Source of the DNA: Ketobacter sp964016105
GTDB taxonomy: Bacteria; Pseudomonadota; Gammaproteobacteria; Pseudomonadales; Ketobacteraceae
DNA length: 64,000 nt
NCBI GenBank assembly: GCA_964016105.1
Contig: CAXHEX010000008.1
Coordinates: 161,388 to 225,387 of the forward strand
Direction of reading: 5' to 3'
A model generated the notes under the pieces. It saw only the letters and a list, made by a program, of their open reading frames with translations. It did no database searches and had not been told where the DNA came from. The position numbers and the translations under genes were made by a program. Of the stretch, positions 1 to 7,152 are shown in pieces. Each line of letters starts with the position of its first letter. Within the stretch, counting starts at the first letter, position 1.

Positions 1-481
1 CCAGGGAAAATATGGGCACCACTCCGGCACCTGCTGCAATCATGATATAACGTTGAGATTCAGGCTGGCTGTCGGGAGTGACAAAAGCACCGTCTGGCTC
101 ATCAATATAGAGCTTGTCCCCCACCTTCAATTCAGATTTCGCATAGCTGGAAATACGACCCTTAAACACTTTCTGAATAGTAATGGTGTAACGGTTTTCT
201 TCTGGAGCAGAAGAAAAAGAATAGCAGCGCTGAAAAAGTGCCGCCCCAAGGGGAAAACTTACATTAACAAACTGACCCGCCTTATATTTTAAGCGATAAC
301 CATCAAGCAGCTCGAACTCTACGGATACGGCGCGGGATGTCTCGTGACGAATTTTAGTTACTTTTGCCTCATAAAGCTGGTCAAGTAAGGAGTCACTTTC
401 CATTGTGCCTCTTTTATTTTTGCCAGCAGCAGCACCCGGTCCCAATTTGCGACCTATGCGCCGAATTAATCGATTAGGCAT
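1..481 (-). CDS. FNR-type flavin reductase, N-terminal part (runs off left edge)
   Basis: Reading the minus strand from an ATG at 481 gives an open frame that runs off the window after about 160 codons. It contains the FAD-binding core of the ferredoxin-NADP reductase family: an AGQFV segment, the RCYSFSS motif (R-x-Y-S type, binds FAD phosphate) and a GAGVVPI segment at the start of the NAD(P) domain. These enzymes pass electrons from NAD(P)H through FAD to a ferredoxin or oxygenase. The substrate or partner cannot be told because the C-terminus is missing. A second in-frame ATG lies about 27 codons in and could be the true start. It is chromosomal host sequence, not part of the ICE. Confidence 0.75.
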   Translation of the reverse strand, partial: MPNRLIRRIGRKLGPGAAAGKNKRGTMESDSLLDQLYEAKVTKIRHETSRAVSVEFELLDGYRLKYKAGQFVNVSFPLGAALFQRCYSFSSAPEENRYTITIQKVFKGRISSYAKSELKVGDKLYIDEPDGAFVTPDSQPESQRYIMIAAGAGVVPIFSL

Positions 482-496
482 GATAGTTACTCAGTT

Positions 497-811
497 TTAG
501 TCTTCCCAAAAACGGCGCAATTGAAATGCGCAATAGCCCACTGCAAACAACACATTAACAAAGCAACCGATACGGGTGGCGGTTGCCAGCTGTTGAGGCG
601 TCATGGATTCCAAAGCCAGCAGAGAATCGGGCAAACCAAACAATGCCAACATCACCATTCCTGCGGCAATGACAACCACACCTAAAATCATAGCAATGAA
701 CGCCTTGCCACGATCAAGCCACTGGTTAATAGCAGCGTATTCAATGGTGGAGTTGAGCGCGCTACACAGCACCCAAGTCAACACCAATGATCCAACAATG
801 TAGCCAGCCAT
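497..811 (-). CDS. Small membrane protein, unknown function
   Basis: The 104-residue product has about three hydrophobic stretches (residues 2-20, 37-60 and 80-97) separated by short polar loops, so it is probably an inner-membrane protein. I do not recognise a family. It sits between prfC and the reductase on the same strand, 30 bp from the prfC stop, so the three host genes may be cotranscribed. No catalytic motif is visible. Confidence 0.55.
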   Translation of the reverse strand: MAGYIVGSLVLTWVLCSALNSTIEYAAINQWLDRGKAFIAMILGVVVIAAGMVMLALFGLPDSLLALESMTPQQLATATRIGCFVNVLFAVGYCAFQLRRFWED

Positions 812-841
812 TATTATCCCACCCTAGGGGCATTGTCAGAA

Positions 842-2428
842 CTAATGTTCTCTGGTTTCTTGAAAACGGACATCGGGCCAACGCTCAATGGTCAGCTCTA
901 AATTGACCCGGGTGGGAGCCAAATAAGTCAGGTAGCCTCCACCATCCACGGCTAGATTATCGTGGCATTTCTTTTTAAAGTCTTCCAACATTTTAGCATC
1001 GTCACAATAGACCCAGCGGGCGGTGGCAACATTAATGTTGTCGTAGGCACATTCCACTTTGTACTCATCCTTCAAACGATAGGCAACCACGTCAAATTGT
1101 AGAACCCCCACAGCACCCACGATCACATCATTGTTACGCAATGGCATAAATACCTGGGTGGCTCCCTCTTCCGACAGCTGGGTGATGCCTTTCTGCAATT
1201 GTTTGCTTTTTAAAGGGTCTTTGAGCTGAACCCGGCGGAATAACTCTGGTGCAAAATGGGGAATACCTTGAAAGTTCATGGCCTCGCCATTGGTAAAGGT
1301 ATCACCAATCTGAATGGTGCCGTGATTGTGTAAACCGATAATATCACCAGGCCAGGCCTCATCCAGATGTCCCCTTTCCCCCGCTCGAAAGGTGAGCGCA
1401 TCCGCAATTCGAATGTCTTTTCCAACGCGCACATGACGCATTTTCATGCCCTTCTCATAGCGCCCGGAACACACCCGCATAAAGGCAATTCTATCCCGAT
1501 GCTTAGGGTCCATATTGGCTTGAATTTTAAACACAAAGCCAGAGAATTCAGGGTCACTGGATTTCACCTCACGGGTGTCGGTTGTCCTGCCCTGGGGCTT
1601 GGGCGCCCACTCAACCAAGCCATCCAACAGGTGATCCACGCCAAAATTACCCAAAGCCGTACCGAAAAATACCGGTGTGAGTTTGCCCTGCAAAAACTGT
1701 TGCAGATCAAATTCGTGACTGGCGCCCCGCACTAACTCCAGCTCTTCTCGCAGATCGTCCGCGAGATCACCCACGGCTTCATCCAGCTCTGGATTATTCA
1801 AGCCTTTTATGGACCGCACCTCTTGAATAGTGTGGCCCTGACCGGTTTGATAGAGGTAGGTGGTATCCTGATAAAGGTTATACACCCCTTTAAATAATTT
1901 ACCCATACCAATAGGCCAGGTGATAGGAGCGCAATCGATTTTGAGGATGCTCTCAATTTCATCCAGCAACTCAATAGGGTCGCGGATATCCCGGTCCATC
2001 TTGTTAATGAAGGACAGAATAGGCGTATCCCGTAGGCGGCATACTTCCATCAGTTTAATGGTACGAGGCTCAACACCCTTTGCGCCGTCAATGACCATCA
2101 AGGAAGAATCCACGGCGGTCAGTGTGCGATAGGTATCCTCCGAGAAGTCTTCGTGGCCAGGGGTGTCCAACAGGTTGACCGTGCAGTCTTTATAGGGGAA
2201 CTGCATCACCGATGTGGTAACAGATATACCCCGCTCTTTTTCCATCTCCATCCAGTCTGACGTGGCATGACGGTCGGAGCCGCGCCCCTTAACTGTACCC
2301 GCCACCTGTATGGTATTTCCGTACAGTAACAACTTTTCTGTGATGGTGGTTTTACCCGCATCCGGGTGGGAGATGATAGCAAAGGTCCTTCGCTTATTGA
2401 TTTCATTGAGAAAATCTTGGTTTGCCAT
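842..2428 (-). CDS. prfC: Peptide chain release factor 3, ICE integration target
   Basis: The 528-residue product is a full-length RF3, a translational GTPase that recycles RF1 and RF2 from the ribosome. The P-loop SHPDAGKTT, the DTPGHEDF G3 motif and NKMDRD G4 motif are all present, followed by the EF-Tu-like domain II and the RF3-specific C-terminus. SXT/R391 elements insert by site-specific recombination in the 5' part of prfC and restore the reading frame by supplying a new 5' end and promoter from their right end. Here setR lies directly upstream on the same strand, as expected at that end. The first codons and the promoter are therefore likely ICE-derived, making a hybrid gene. The frame is intact, so RF3 should be functional. 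Confidence 0.95.
   Translation of the reverse strand: MANQDFLNEINKRRTFAIISHPDAGKTTITEKLLLYGNTIQVAGTVKGRGSDRHATSDWMEMEKERGISVTTSVMQFPYKDCTVNLLDTPGHEDFSEDTYRTLTAVDSSLMVIDGAKGVEPRTIKLMEVCRLRDTPILSFINKMDRDIRDPIELLDEIESILKIDCAPITWPIGMGKLFKGVYNLYQDTTYLYQTGQGHTIQEVRSIKGLNNPELDEAVGDLADDLREELELVRGASHEFDLQQFLQGKLTPVFFGTALGNFGVDHLLDGLVEWAPKPQGRTTDTREVKSSDPEFSGFVFKIQANMDPKHRDRIAFMRVCSGRYEKGMKMRHVRVGKDIRIADALTFRAGERGHLDEAWPGDIIGLHNHGTIQIGDTFTNGEAMNFQGIPHFAPELFRRVQLKDPLKSKQLQKGITQLSEEGATQVFMPLRNNDVIVGAVGVLQFDVVAYRLKDEYKVECAYDNINVATARWVYCDDAKMLEDFKKKCHDNLAVDGGGYLTYLAPTRVNLELTIERWPDVRFQETREH
2350..2428. other. Approximate location of attR, the right ICE-chromosome junction
   Basis: Inferred from established knowledge that SXT/R391 elements recombine at a short (about 17 bp) site in the first codons of prfC. 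The exact crossover cannot be fixed here because neither the empty chromosomal site nor attL is in the window. The stated interval is only the region where the junction should fall. Confidence 0.4.
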
Positions 2429-2684
2429 GTATAAATTCTTTTAGTTTGTACACGGATTTGTACACACTTTTGGAAGTACTCTCTTTTCAGTTCTTCGCTT
2501 GTCAAATCCGTCGTGTTAATCGTAATTGGCCGCTATTTTCGCTGATCTTGACTTTATAAACAATCAATGGTTATCTAATCGGTTACCATTTACTCTCAGC
2601 GTGCACCAATGCTCAGTTGTAGCTGTTTGCAATCGTTGCTTCTTCAGCTAATGAACAACTGTGGCTAAACCACAAATTCCTTCG
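2429..2684 (-). promoter_or_regulatory. Intergenic end of the ICE with the substitute prfC promoter
   Basis: This 256 bp gap separates the setR stop from the prfC start. In SXT/R391 elements the equivalent segment supplies transcription for the disrupted prfC. I see no ORF. A short hairpin with arms TGTGG and CCACA at about 2661-2675 could act as a weak setR terminator. I do not assign exact -35 and -10 boxes. Confidence 0.45.
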
Positions 2685-3332
2685 CTACCAGAAATCGATG
2701 ATAGCTTGTCGTACTACACCGATGATGGTGCAGTTGCCGTTGATCGGTATTGCAGGGTATTGCGGGTTCAAAGGTTTTAGATACTTCTGTTCACCATCAA
2801 TAACCAACTGCTTAAAGGTTGCTTCTTTCGAATCATCCAAACGCGCAACAACCAATGAACCTGAAGAGTAAGGTAACTCAGGATCAACAACGATCACTGC
2901 CCCCTCAGGTATGGATTTTTTTCCGCTTGGATTTTCCATACTGTCGCCTTTTACGCGAAGTGCGAAACAACCCTCATGTGCTTTCCCAGTGACTTCACGC
3001 CACTCCTCAGCATCTTCATGGGCAAATCCCTCCGCTATTTCAGTCCAATCACCGGCCTGAACCCAGTTAATGAGAGGAATTTTTCCCTTAATGTCAGGCC
3101 CGACTTCTACATTACCGACCCCCAAGCCAATCTCGCCATCACCTGTGGCGAGCCAATGAGCATTCACGCGAAGCGCCTCCGCGATCTGCATGGTGTAACG
3201 AGACCTAGCCGATTTACCAGAGCAAATCTGGCTGATCGACTGCTGTTTGATACCAATGCGACGAGCCAACTCAGACTGAGTCACCCCAGTAAGCTGTAAG
3301 GCATGGTTTAGTCGTTCGGATAAAGTTTTCAT
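2685..3332 (-). CDS. setR: SetR, CI/LexA-like master repressor of the ICE
   Basis: The 215-residue protein has an N-terminal helix-turn-helix (about residues 17-40) and a C-terminal S24 peptidase domain. The likely autocleavage site is Ala93-Gly94 in WVQAGDW, with catalytic Ser131 in KGDSMEN and Lys174 in EATFKQL. From the family: SetR represses the divergent croS-setDC operon and, after DNA damage, RecA-stimulated self-cleavage lifts repression and triggers transfer. It is divergent from croS across a short region full of related operator-like sequences. The start ATG at 3332 matches the expected N-terminus MKTLSERL. I recognise this as SXT/R391 SetR. Confidence 0.95.
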   Translation of the reverse strand: MKTLSERLNHALQLTGVTQSELARRIGIKQQSISQICSGKSARSRYTMQIAEALRVNAHWLATGDGEIGLGVGNVEVGPDIKGKIPLINWVQAGDWTEIAEGFAHEDAEEWREVTGKAHEGCFALRVKGDSMENPSGKKSIPEGAVIVVDPELPYSSGSLVVARLDDSKEATFKQLVIDGEQKYLKPLNPQYPAIPINGNCTIIGVVRQAIIDFW

Positions 3333-3344
3333 AAGCCCGCATTC

Positions 3345-3437
3345 TACAAATAAAACTGTAGTCTTTCAACAATTTTAACTGTTGACTTATCTACAGTTTA
3401 AACTGTAACATTCAATCTTGTAACAGTTTTTATTGTA
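3345..3437. promoter_or_regulatory. setR/croS divergent promoters and SetR/CroS operators
   Basis: Between the divergent genes lie several related ACTGT-containing sites: AACTGTAG near 3352, AACTGTTG at 3378-3385, the perfect palindrome ACAGTTTAAACTGT at 3393-3406, and the pair AACAGTT / TGTAACA at 3422-3440. A TTGACT box at 3382-3387 followed by a TAACAT-like -10 at 3406-3411 could be the rightward (croS) promoter, overlapping the palindrome. That fits known repression of this promoter by SetR and CroS. The individual operator limits are my reading, not a footprint. Confidence 0.7.
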
Positions 3438-3449
3438 ACAGGAGACGGT

Positions 3450-3701
3450 ATGGAAGTGTTCAACACGACACAAAAACATCTCCGCCGTGCCATTGACTTG
3501 GTCGGCGGGCAATCAGCATTAGCACGAGCCATCAACTCAAAGCAGCAAAACGTCTGGTTTTGGTTGAATAAATCAGGGCGTGTTCCCGCTGAATTCGTTT
3601 TACCAATCGAACAAGCTACGCAAGGACAGGTAACCCGATCCCAGTTAAGACCGGACATCTATCCCGAATGCCCAAGCGAGCTGAAAGCCAGTAACCAGTA
3701 G
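3450..3701 (+). CDS. croS: CroS, Cro-like repressor
   Basis: This 83-residue protein carries one helix-turn-helix of the YdaS/Cro type (about residues 15-40, GGQSALARAI followed by KQQNVWFWL). It is the first gene rightward from the SetR operators, preceded by an AGGAG Shine-Dalgarno. In SXT/R391 elements the gene in this position (CroS) represses setR and is needed for the switch to the transfer-on state, like lambda Cro. Size, position and HTH all fit. Confidence 0.85.
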   Translation: MEVFNTTQKHLRRAIDLVGGQSALARAINSKQQNVWFWLNKSGRVPAEFVLPIEQATQGQVTRSQLRPDIYPECPSELKASNQ

Positions 3702-3756
3702 GATTAAGGGCAAGTAATGGTCAGCATTTTACGTAAACACAGAAGCGAGTACCTCC

Positions 3757-4626
3757 ATGCGTGATTATGGCAAGGTCTATACCCGCTTTTGGCTAAAGCA
3801 AAATGTTTTGTCTTGGAGTGACTCAGCGAAGTTGCTAGGACTGTATTTGCTTACATGCCCACACTGTAATTTGCTTGGCTGCTTTCGATTGCCGATTGGT
3901 TACGTTGCTTCTGACTTGAACTGGGAAGAGCAACAAGTTGCTAAGGCTTTAAGTGAGTTAGAACAAGATAAGTTCCTGATTCGTTGCGAGGAATCCGGTT
4001 GGACTTTGATTCGGAGCTTTCTGAAGCACAATCCAATCGAAAACCCAAACCAAGGTAAAGCAGCCTTTCGGTTGCTTAAAGATGTACCTGCCGACTTCGT
4101 TGGTATGGCATCGCTTTTGAAATCACTTGCCGCTTTCCAAGCTCGGCTTCCAGAAGAATTTTCATCATTGTTTATGCCTGATGGCAACCCGGTAAGGGAC
4201 TCTCAACGGTCGGATGACTCTGAGAGAAGCAATAAGTCAACAGTTAAAACTGTTACCCACATACAGTTTGAAGACTTCTGGGATGTACAAATACGCAAAG
4301 AAAAGAAAGCGAAAGCCAAAGAAGAATGGCTACGCATGGGCCTCAATGAAGACCATGAACTCGCCTTGGAAGTGCTAACACGCTGGAAAGAGCAACGTGA
4401 CAACCGATTGCAGTATCAAGATCGGACTAAGACCCCTATGCCACATAACTGGCTTTTAAACCGGCAATGGGAAGACGAGTACGTTCGCATTGATGAAGTA
4501 CAGCAATCATCGACGAGCCTAAAGGGCAGCAATCACCAATTGAATATTGAAGAAAGCAATCGTCGCATCGCTGAAAGCTGGGCCGGACCAGGTATTCGGG
4601 AGGTTCGTTCAAGTGCAGGAGGTTGA
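3757..4626 (+). CDS. Phage replication-like winged-helix protein, function unknown
   Basis: The 289-residue product begins with about 100 residues (YTRFWLKQNV, LGLYLLTCPH, FRLPIGYVASDL) resembling the N-terminal DNA-binding domain of phage O-like or DnaT-like replication proteins. The middle is Ser/Arg-rich and the C-terminal half has a NWLLNRQWEDEY segment typical of such proteins. It is the second gene of the croS-setDC operon and overlaps the next gene slightly. No experimental role is known to me for the SXT homologue. Confidence 0.7.
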   Translation: MRDYGKVYTRFWLKQNVLSWSDSAKLLGLYLLTCPHCNLLGCFRLPIGYVASDLNWEEQQVAKALSELEQDKFLIRCEESGWTLIRSFLKHNPIENPNQGKAAFRLLKDVPADFVGMASLLKSLAAFQARLPEEFSSLFMPDGNPVRDSQRSDDSERSNKSTVKTVTHIQFEDFWDVQIRKEKKAKAKEEWLRMGLNEDHELALEVLTRWKEQRDNRLQYQDRTKTPMPHNWLLNRQWEDEYVRIDEVQQSSTSLKGSNHQLNIEESNRRIAESWAGPGIREVRSSAGG

Positions 4627-5275
4627 TAAACGCGAGTTTGCTGAAGTTTGGGGAGCAGCTTGGGCCATGTATGGCAAAAGCGTATCACCGCAATTGCTAT
4701 CCATCGCATTTGAAGCCCTTCGTGCTTATAGCATTGAAGAAGTGCGAATCGGTCTGACTCGGCATATTCAATCACCGGATACTGGGCAATTTTTTCCAAG
4801 GCCCGCTGACGTCATCAAGCATATCGATGGCAACTCGGGTTCAAGAGCCATGATTGCTTGGAACAAAGTTGACAAGGCTGTTCGTCAGGTTGGCGCTTGG
4901 ACATCCGTGATGTTTGACGATGCACTTATCCACCGCGTGATTTCAGACATGGGGGGATGGGTTGAACTCTGCAAAGTTGATGACAGGGAATACCCCTTTA
5001 AGCAAAAAGAGTTTTTAACACGCTACCAGGCTTACTTGCTGCGGGACGAAGTGGGTGAATACCCAAGGCTATTACAGGGTATTGCAGACCGTCAGAACCA
5101 GCAAAAAGGATTTGATATGCAAGCGCCTGTTGCCGTGGGCGACTGGTCAAAAGCGGCACAAGTTTATACGAGAGGCATCGCCGACTTTAGCGCAGTGCCT
5201 TTGAAAAGAATAAGCCCGAAAGCCATTCAAGCGCTTCTCGGAAATCAATTAGAGGACAAAAATGAAAACGATTAA
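4613..5275 (+). CDS. Conserved ICE protein, lambda P / replisome-loader-like
   Basis: I chose the GTG at 4613 as start because GGGAGG lies about ten bases upstream and the product then overlaps the previous gene by only 14 bp; the open frame extends further 5'. The 220-residue product has the motif FFPRPADVIKHIDG near residue 60, seen in phage and conjugative element proteins next to O-like initiators. Its place right after a winged-helix replication-like gene suggests a helicase-loader-like partner. That is inference from gene order; no ATPase motif is visible. Confidence 0.65.
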   Translation: MQEVDKREFAEVWGAAWAMYGKSVSPQLLSIAFEALRAYSIEEVRIGLTRHIQSPDTGQFFPRPADVIKHIDGNSGSRAMIAWNKVDKAVRQVGAWTSVMFDDALIHRVISDMGGWVELCKVDDREYPFKQKEFLTRYQAYLLRDEVGEYPRLLQGIADRQNQQKGFDMQAPVAVGDWSKAAQVYTRGIADFSAVPLKRISPKAIQALLGNQLEDKNEND

Positions 5276-5810
5276 AGCAAAAACCATTGCCCTAGTGATA
5301 GCCATGTCCGCAAGCACTTCAGTCTATGCGTTTCCGGGCTATCAGTGGGAAAATGCAGCACAAAGCGTTGGTATTGATCCAGTCATGCTCTACGCCGTTG
5401 CCTTGGCTGAGTCGGCCTCACATCGTGGTCTTAACATGACCAGTCCATGGCCATACGCAATTCGCAATGGTTCAAATGCAACCTACGCCAAATCTAAGAC
5501 AGAAGCTGAGCAACTGTTAAACCAGGCACTTCAAGAGAGTGAAAAATACCAGCTAGATATTGGCCTTATGCAAATCAATTTGCATTGGCATGGGCATCGA
5601 GTGAGCTCAGCAGCCGAACTGCTAGACCCCATCACCAACCTTACTGTCGGCTCCAGTATTTTGGCCGAAGCAATCAAGTCTTCACCAAACGATTTAGAGC
5701 TTGGCATAGGCCGCTATCACAGTTGGAACGAAGAGCGTGCACGCTGGTATGGGCAAAGAGTGCTTTCTATCTATCGCAATATTTTACATGAACTGGAGGT
5801 CCGTCAATGA
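5262..5810 (+). CDS. slt: Lytic transglycosylase, periplasmic
   Basis: The 182-residue protein has an N-terminal signal peptide (cleavage likely after VYA, about residue 23) and an SLT-type lysozyme-like domain. The catalytic glutamate is in AVALAESASH, followed by DIGLMQINLHWHG, the hallmark second motif. Such enzymes open the peptidoglycan so the conjugation apparatus can cross it. The gene overlaps the previous one by 14 bp and setD by 4 bp, so it is part of the SetR-controlled operon rather than the tra operons. Confidence 0.85.
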   Translation: MKTIKAKTIALVIAMSASTSVYAFPGYQWENAAQSVGIDPVMLYAVALAESASHRGLNMTSPWPYAIRNGSNATYAKSKTEAEQLLNQALQESEKYQLDIGLMQINLHWHGHRVSSAAELLDPITNLTVGSSILAEAIKSSPNDLELGIGRYHSWNEERARWYGQRVLSIYRNILHELEVRQ

Positions 5811-6106
5811 CAACCAATCAACAAGACTTCTATCAATTAAATTTGGCGTACTTACACGCAGCACGGGAATTGGCGCGCATTGATCCGCAAGAGGCAGTCT
5901 TGCGCTTTGGACTTACACGCGATGTGGTTGATGCGCTGATTAATGCTGGAGTTGACGACCTGCAACGAGTGGCGACCTCATCATTCATGCTGTTTCAACC
6001 AAGGGGTAACCAAAGCCAACTGATTGAGATGGTGAAGAGCAAAGGCACAGGTATCCCAAGAATCGCTTATTTATTATCAACCCTAAACAACAAGGGGGAT
6101 GCATGA
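5807..6106 (+). CDS. setD: SetD, FlhD-like subunit of the transfer activator
   Basis: The 99-residue protein resembles flagellar FlhD in size and in its helical sequence with a C-terminal KGTGIPRIAYLLSTL segment. With SetC it forms the transcriptional activator that switches on tra genes, int and other ICE promoters. The start overlaps slt and its end overlaps setC by 4 bp, the same order as flhD-flhC, so the two are translationally coupled. Expression is under SetR/CroS control from the promoter about 2.4 kb upstream. Confidence 0.92.
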   Translation: MTTNQQDFYQLNLAYLHAARELARIDPQEAVLRFGLTRDVVDALINAGVDDLQRVATSSFMLFQPRGNQSQLIEMVKSKGTGIPRIAYLLSTLNNKGDA

Positions 6107-6636
6107 TTGATAACCTGTCCAAAAGTGAGCTGTTTACCCGAGCCTCGCTGCTTATTAAGTACGGATTTCGAACAACCATTATCGCGCTCGATACTGGTTT
6201 GCCAATCCACATTATCAGAAGGCTGCACAAAGAAGTGACTGGCAAGTCACCTTGTCCTGGTCAATTGCCAGAATCTGATGCCATTGTTAAAAGCAGAAGA
6301 GCCCTAGTTGAAGGCTCCCTGCTGATGGCGCTTTATGTCAATATTGGTGGTGATAATGTCTACAAGCAATTAAATATCGATGCTTTGATGAAGGCTTACG
6401 ATGCGTACTTGGTTGCAAGAGAAGAGGCAGATCTTCCAGCTGAGATCCCCTGGAAAAAACTGACCATCAATGAAGGTTGGGTTCTAGCTCGTGATTTAAG
6501 ATCACAGCTTGCATCCTTACATCGGTGTCGATGCGGCAGTCTGTATTTGACGGTATCTCAACAGCGCATTCAGCTTAAATGTCCTGTGTGCGAGATTATG
6601 GCCGAGCAAACCACTAGAGCACTTTTTGAGAACTAA
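6103..6636 (+). CDS. setC: SetC, FlhC-like zinc-binding subunit of the transfer activator
   Basis: The 177-residue protein is FlhC-like. Near the C-terminus CRCGSLYL and KCPVCEIM supply four cysteines that match the zinc site of FlhC. From the family, SetC2SetD4-type complexes bind upstream of ICE promoters and recruit RNA polymerase. The gene is the end of the croS operon and is followed by eex after a 54 bp gap. Confidence 0.92.
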   Translation: MIDNLSKSELFTRASLLIKYGFRTTIIALDTGLPIHIIRRLHKEVTGKSPCPGQLPESDAIVKSRRALVEGSLLMALYVNIGGDNVYKQLNIDALMKAYDAYLVAREEADLPAEIPWKKLTINEGWVLARDLRSQLASLHRCRCGSLYLTVSQQRIQLKCPVCEIMAEQTTRALFEN

Positions 6637-6690
6637 CATACTGATACATGATTTGATTGTGCACCGCCCGTGCACTTTGAGAGTACTAAG

Positions 6691-7122
6691 ATGACAAACT
6701 TACTTAAATCTTTACCAGCACGCTGCTGGGTTATATCACTGGGGCTTTTTCTGGCGACTTTGGCTGTGGCTCATTTTTTTCCCTCAGAAATATTAACAGC
6801 ATCTGCCAAGTTAGCGGCTTTGCCATTTCTGTTCTGCACCGTCGTTTTTTTCAGCTACTTGGGATTCAAAGCGACCTGCAACCCCATCGGCCTTATAGCC
6901 ATCACCACTACGTTTTTAGCAATCGCATATTGGCAAGCGAGTTGGACAATTTTCTGTGTCGGCTTAGCATTCTTAGGCTTAAGCGGTCTAACCCTCTTGT
7001 TTCAAAGGCAACTGAAAGATACCGGTCGAGAACTAAGCCTGAGCGAAAAAAAATATTGGTACTGGGTAAACGAATTTGCAGATGGTCGCTCATCTATTCT
7101 CCCCAAAAAACCAAAAAAGTAG
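6691..7122 (+). CDS. eex: Eex, entry exclusion inner-membrane protein
   Basis: Starting at the ATG at 6691 (GAGAG just upstream) the product has 143 residues, the size I recall for SXT/R391 Eex. There are about four hydrophobic segments between residues 10 and 105 and a charged C-terminus ending in Lys-rich sequence. Eex in the recipient recognises the donor TraG of the same exclusion group and blocks redundant transfer; specificity lies in the C-terminal part. It sits directly next to, and convergent with, traG. Whether it belongs to the S or R exclusion group cannot be said without comparing sequences. Confidence 0.85.
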   Translation: MTNLLKSLPARCWVISLGLFLATLAVAHFFPSEILTASAKLAALPFLFCTVVFFSYLGFKATCNPIGLIAITTTFLAIAYWQASWTIFCVGLAFLGLSGLTLLFQRQLKDTGRELSLSEKKYWYWVNEFADGRSSILPKKPKK

Positions 7123-7152
7123 CCAGCCTACCACGCTGACTACCTTCTATTT

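Noticed and set aside
497..803. Plus-strand ORF of 66 codons opposite the small membrane protein
   Set aside because: Shadow frame with no ribosome site and no protein-like features; the minus-strand frame has membrane segments and matches the gene direction of its neighbours.
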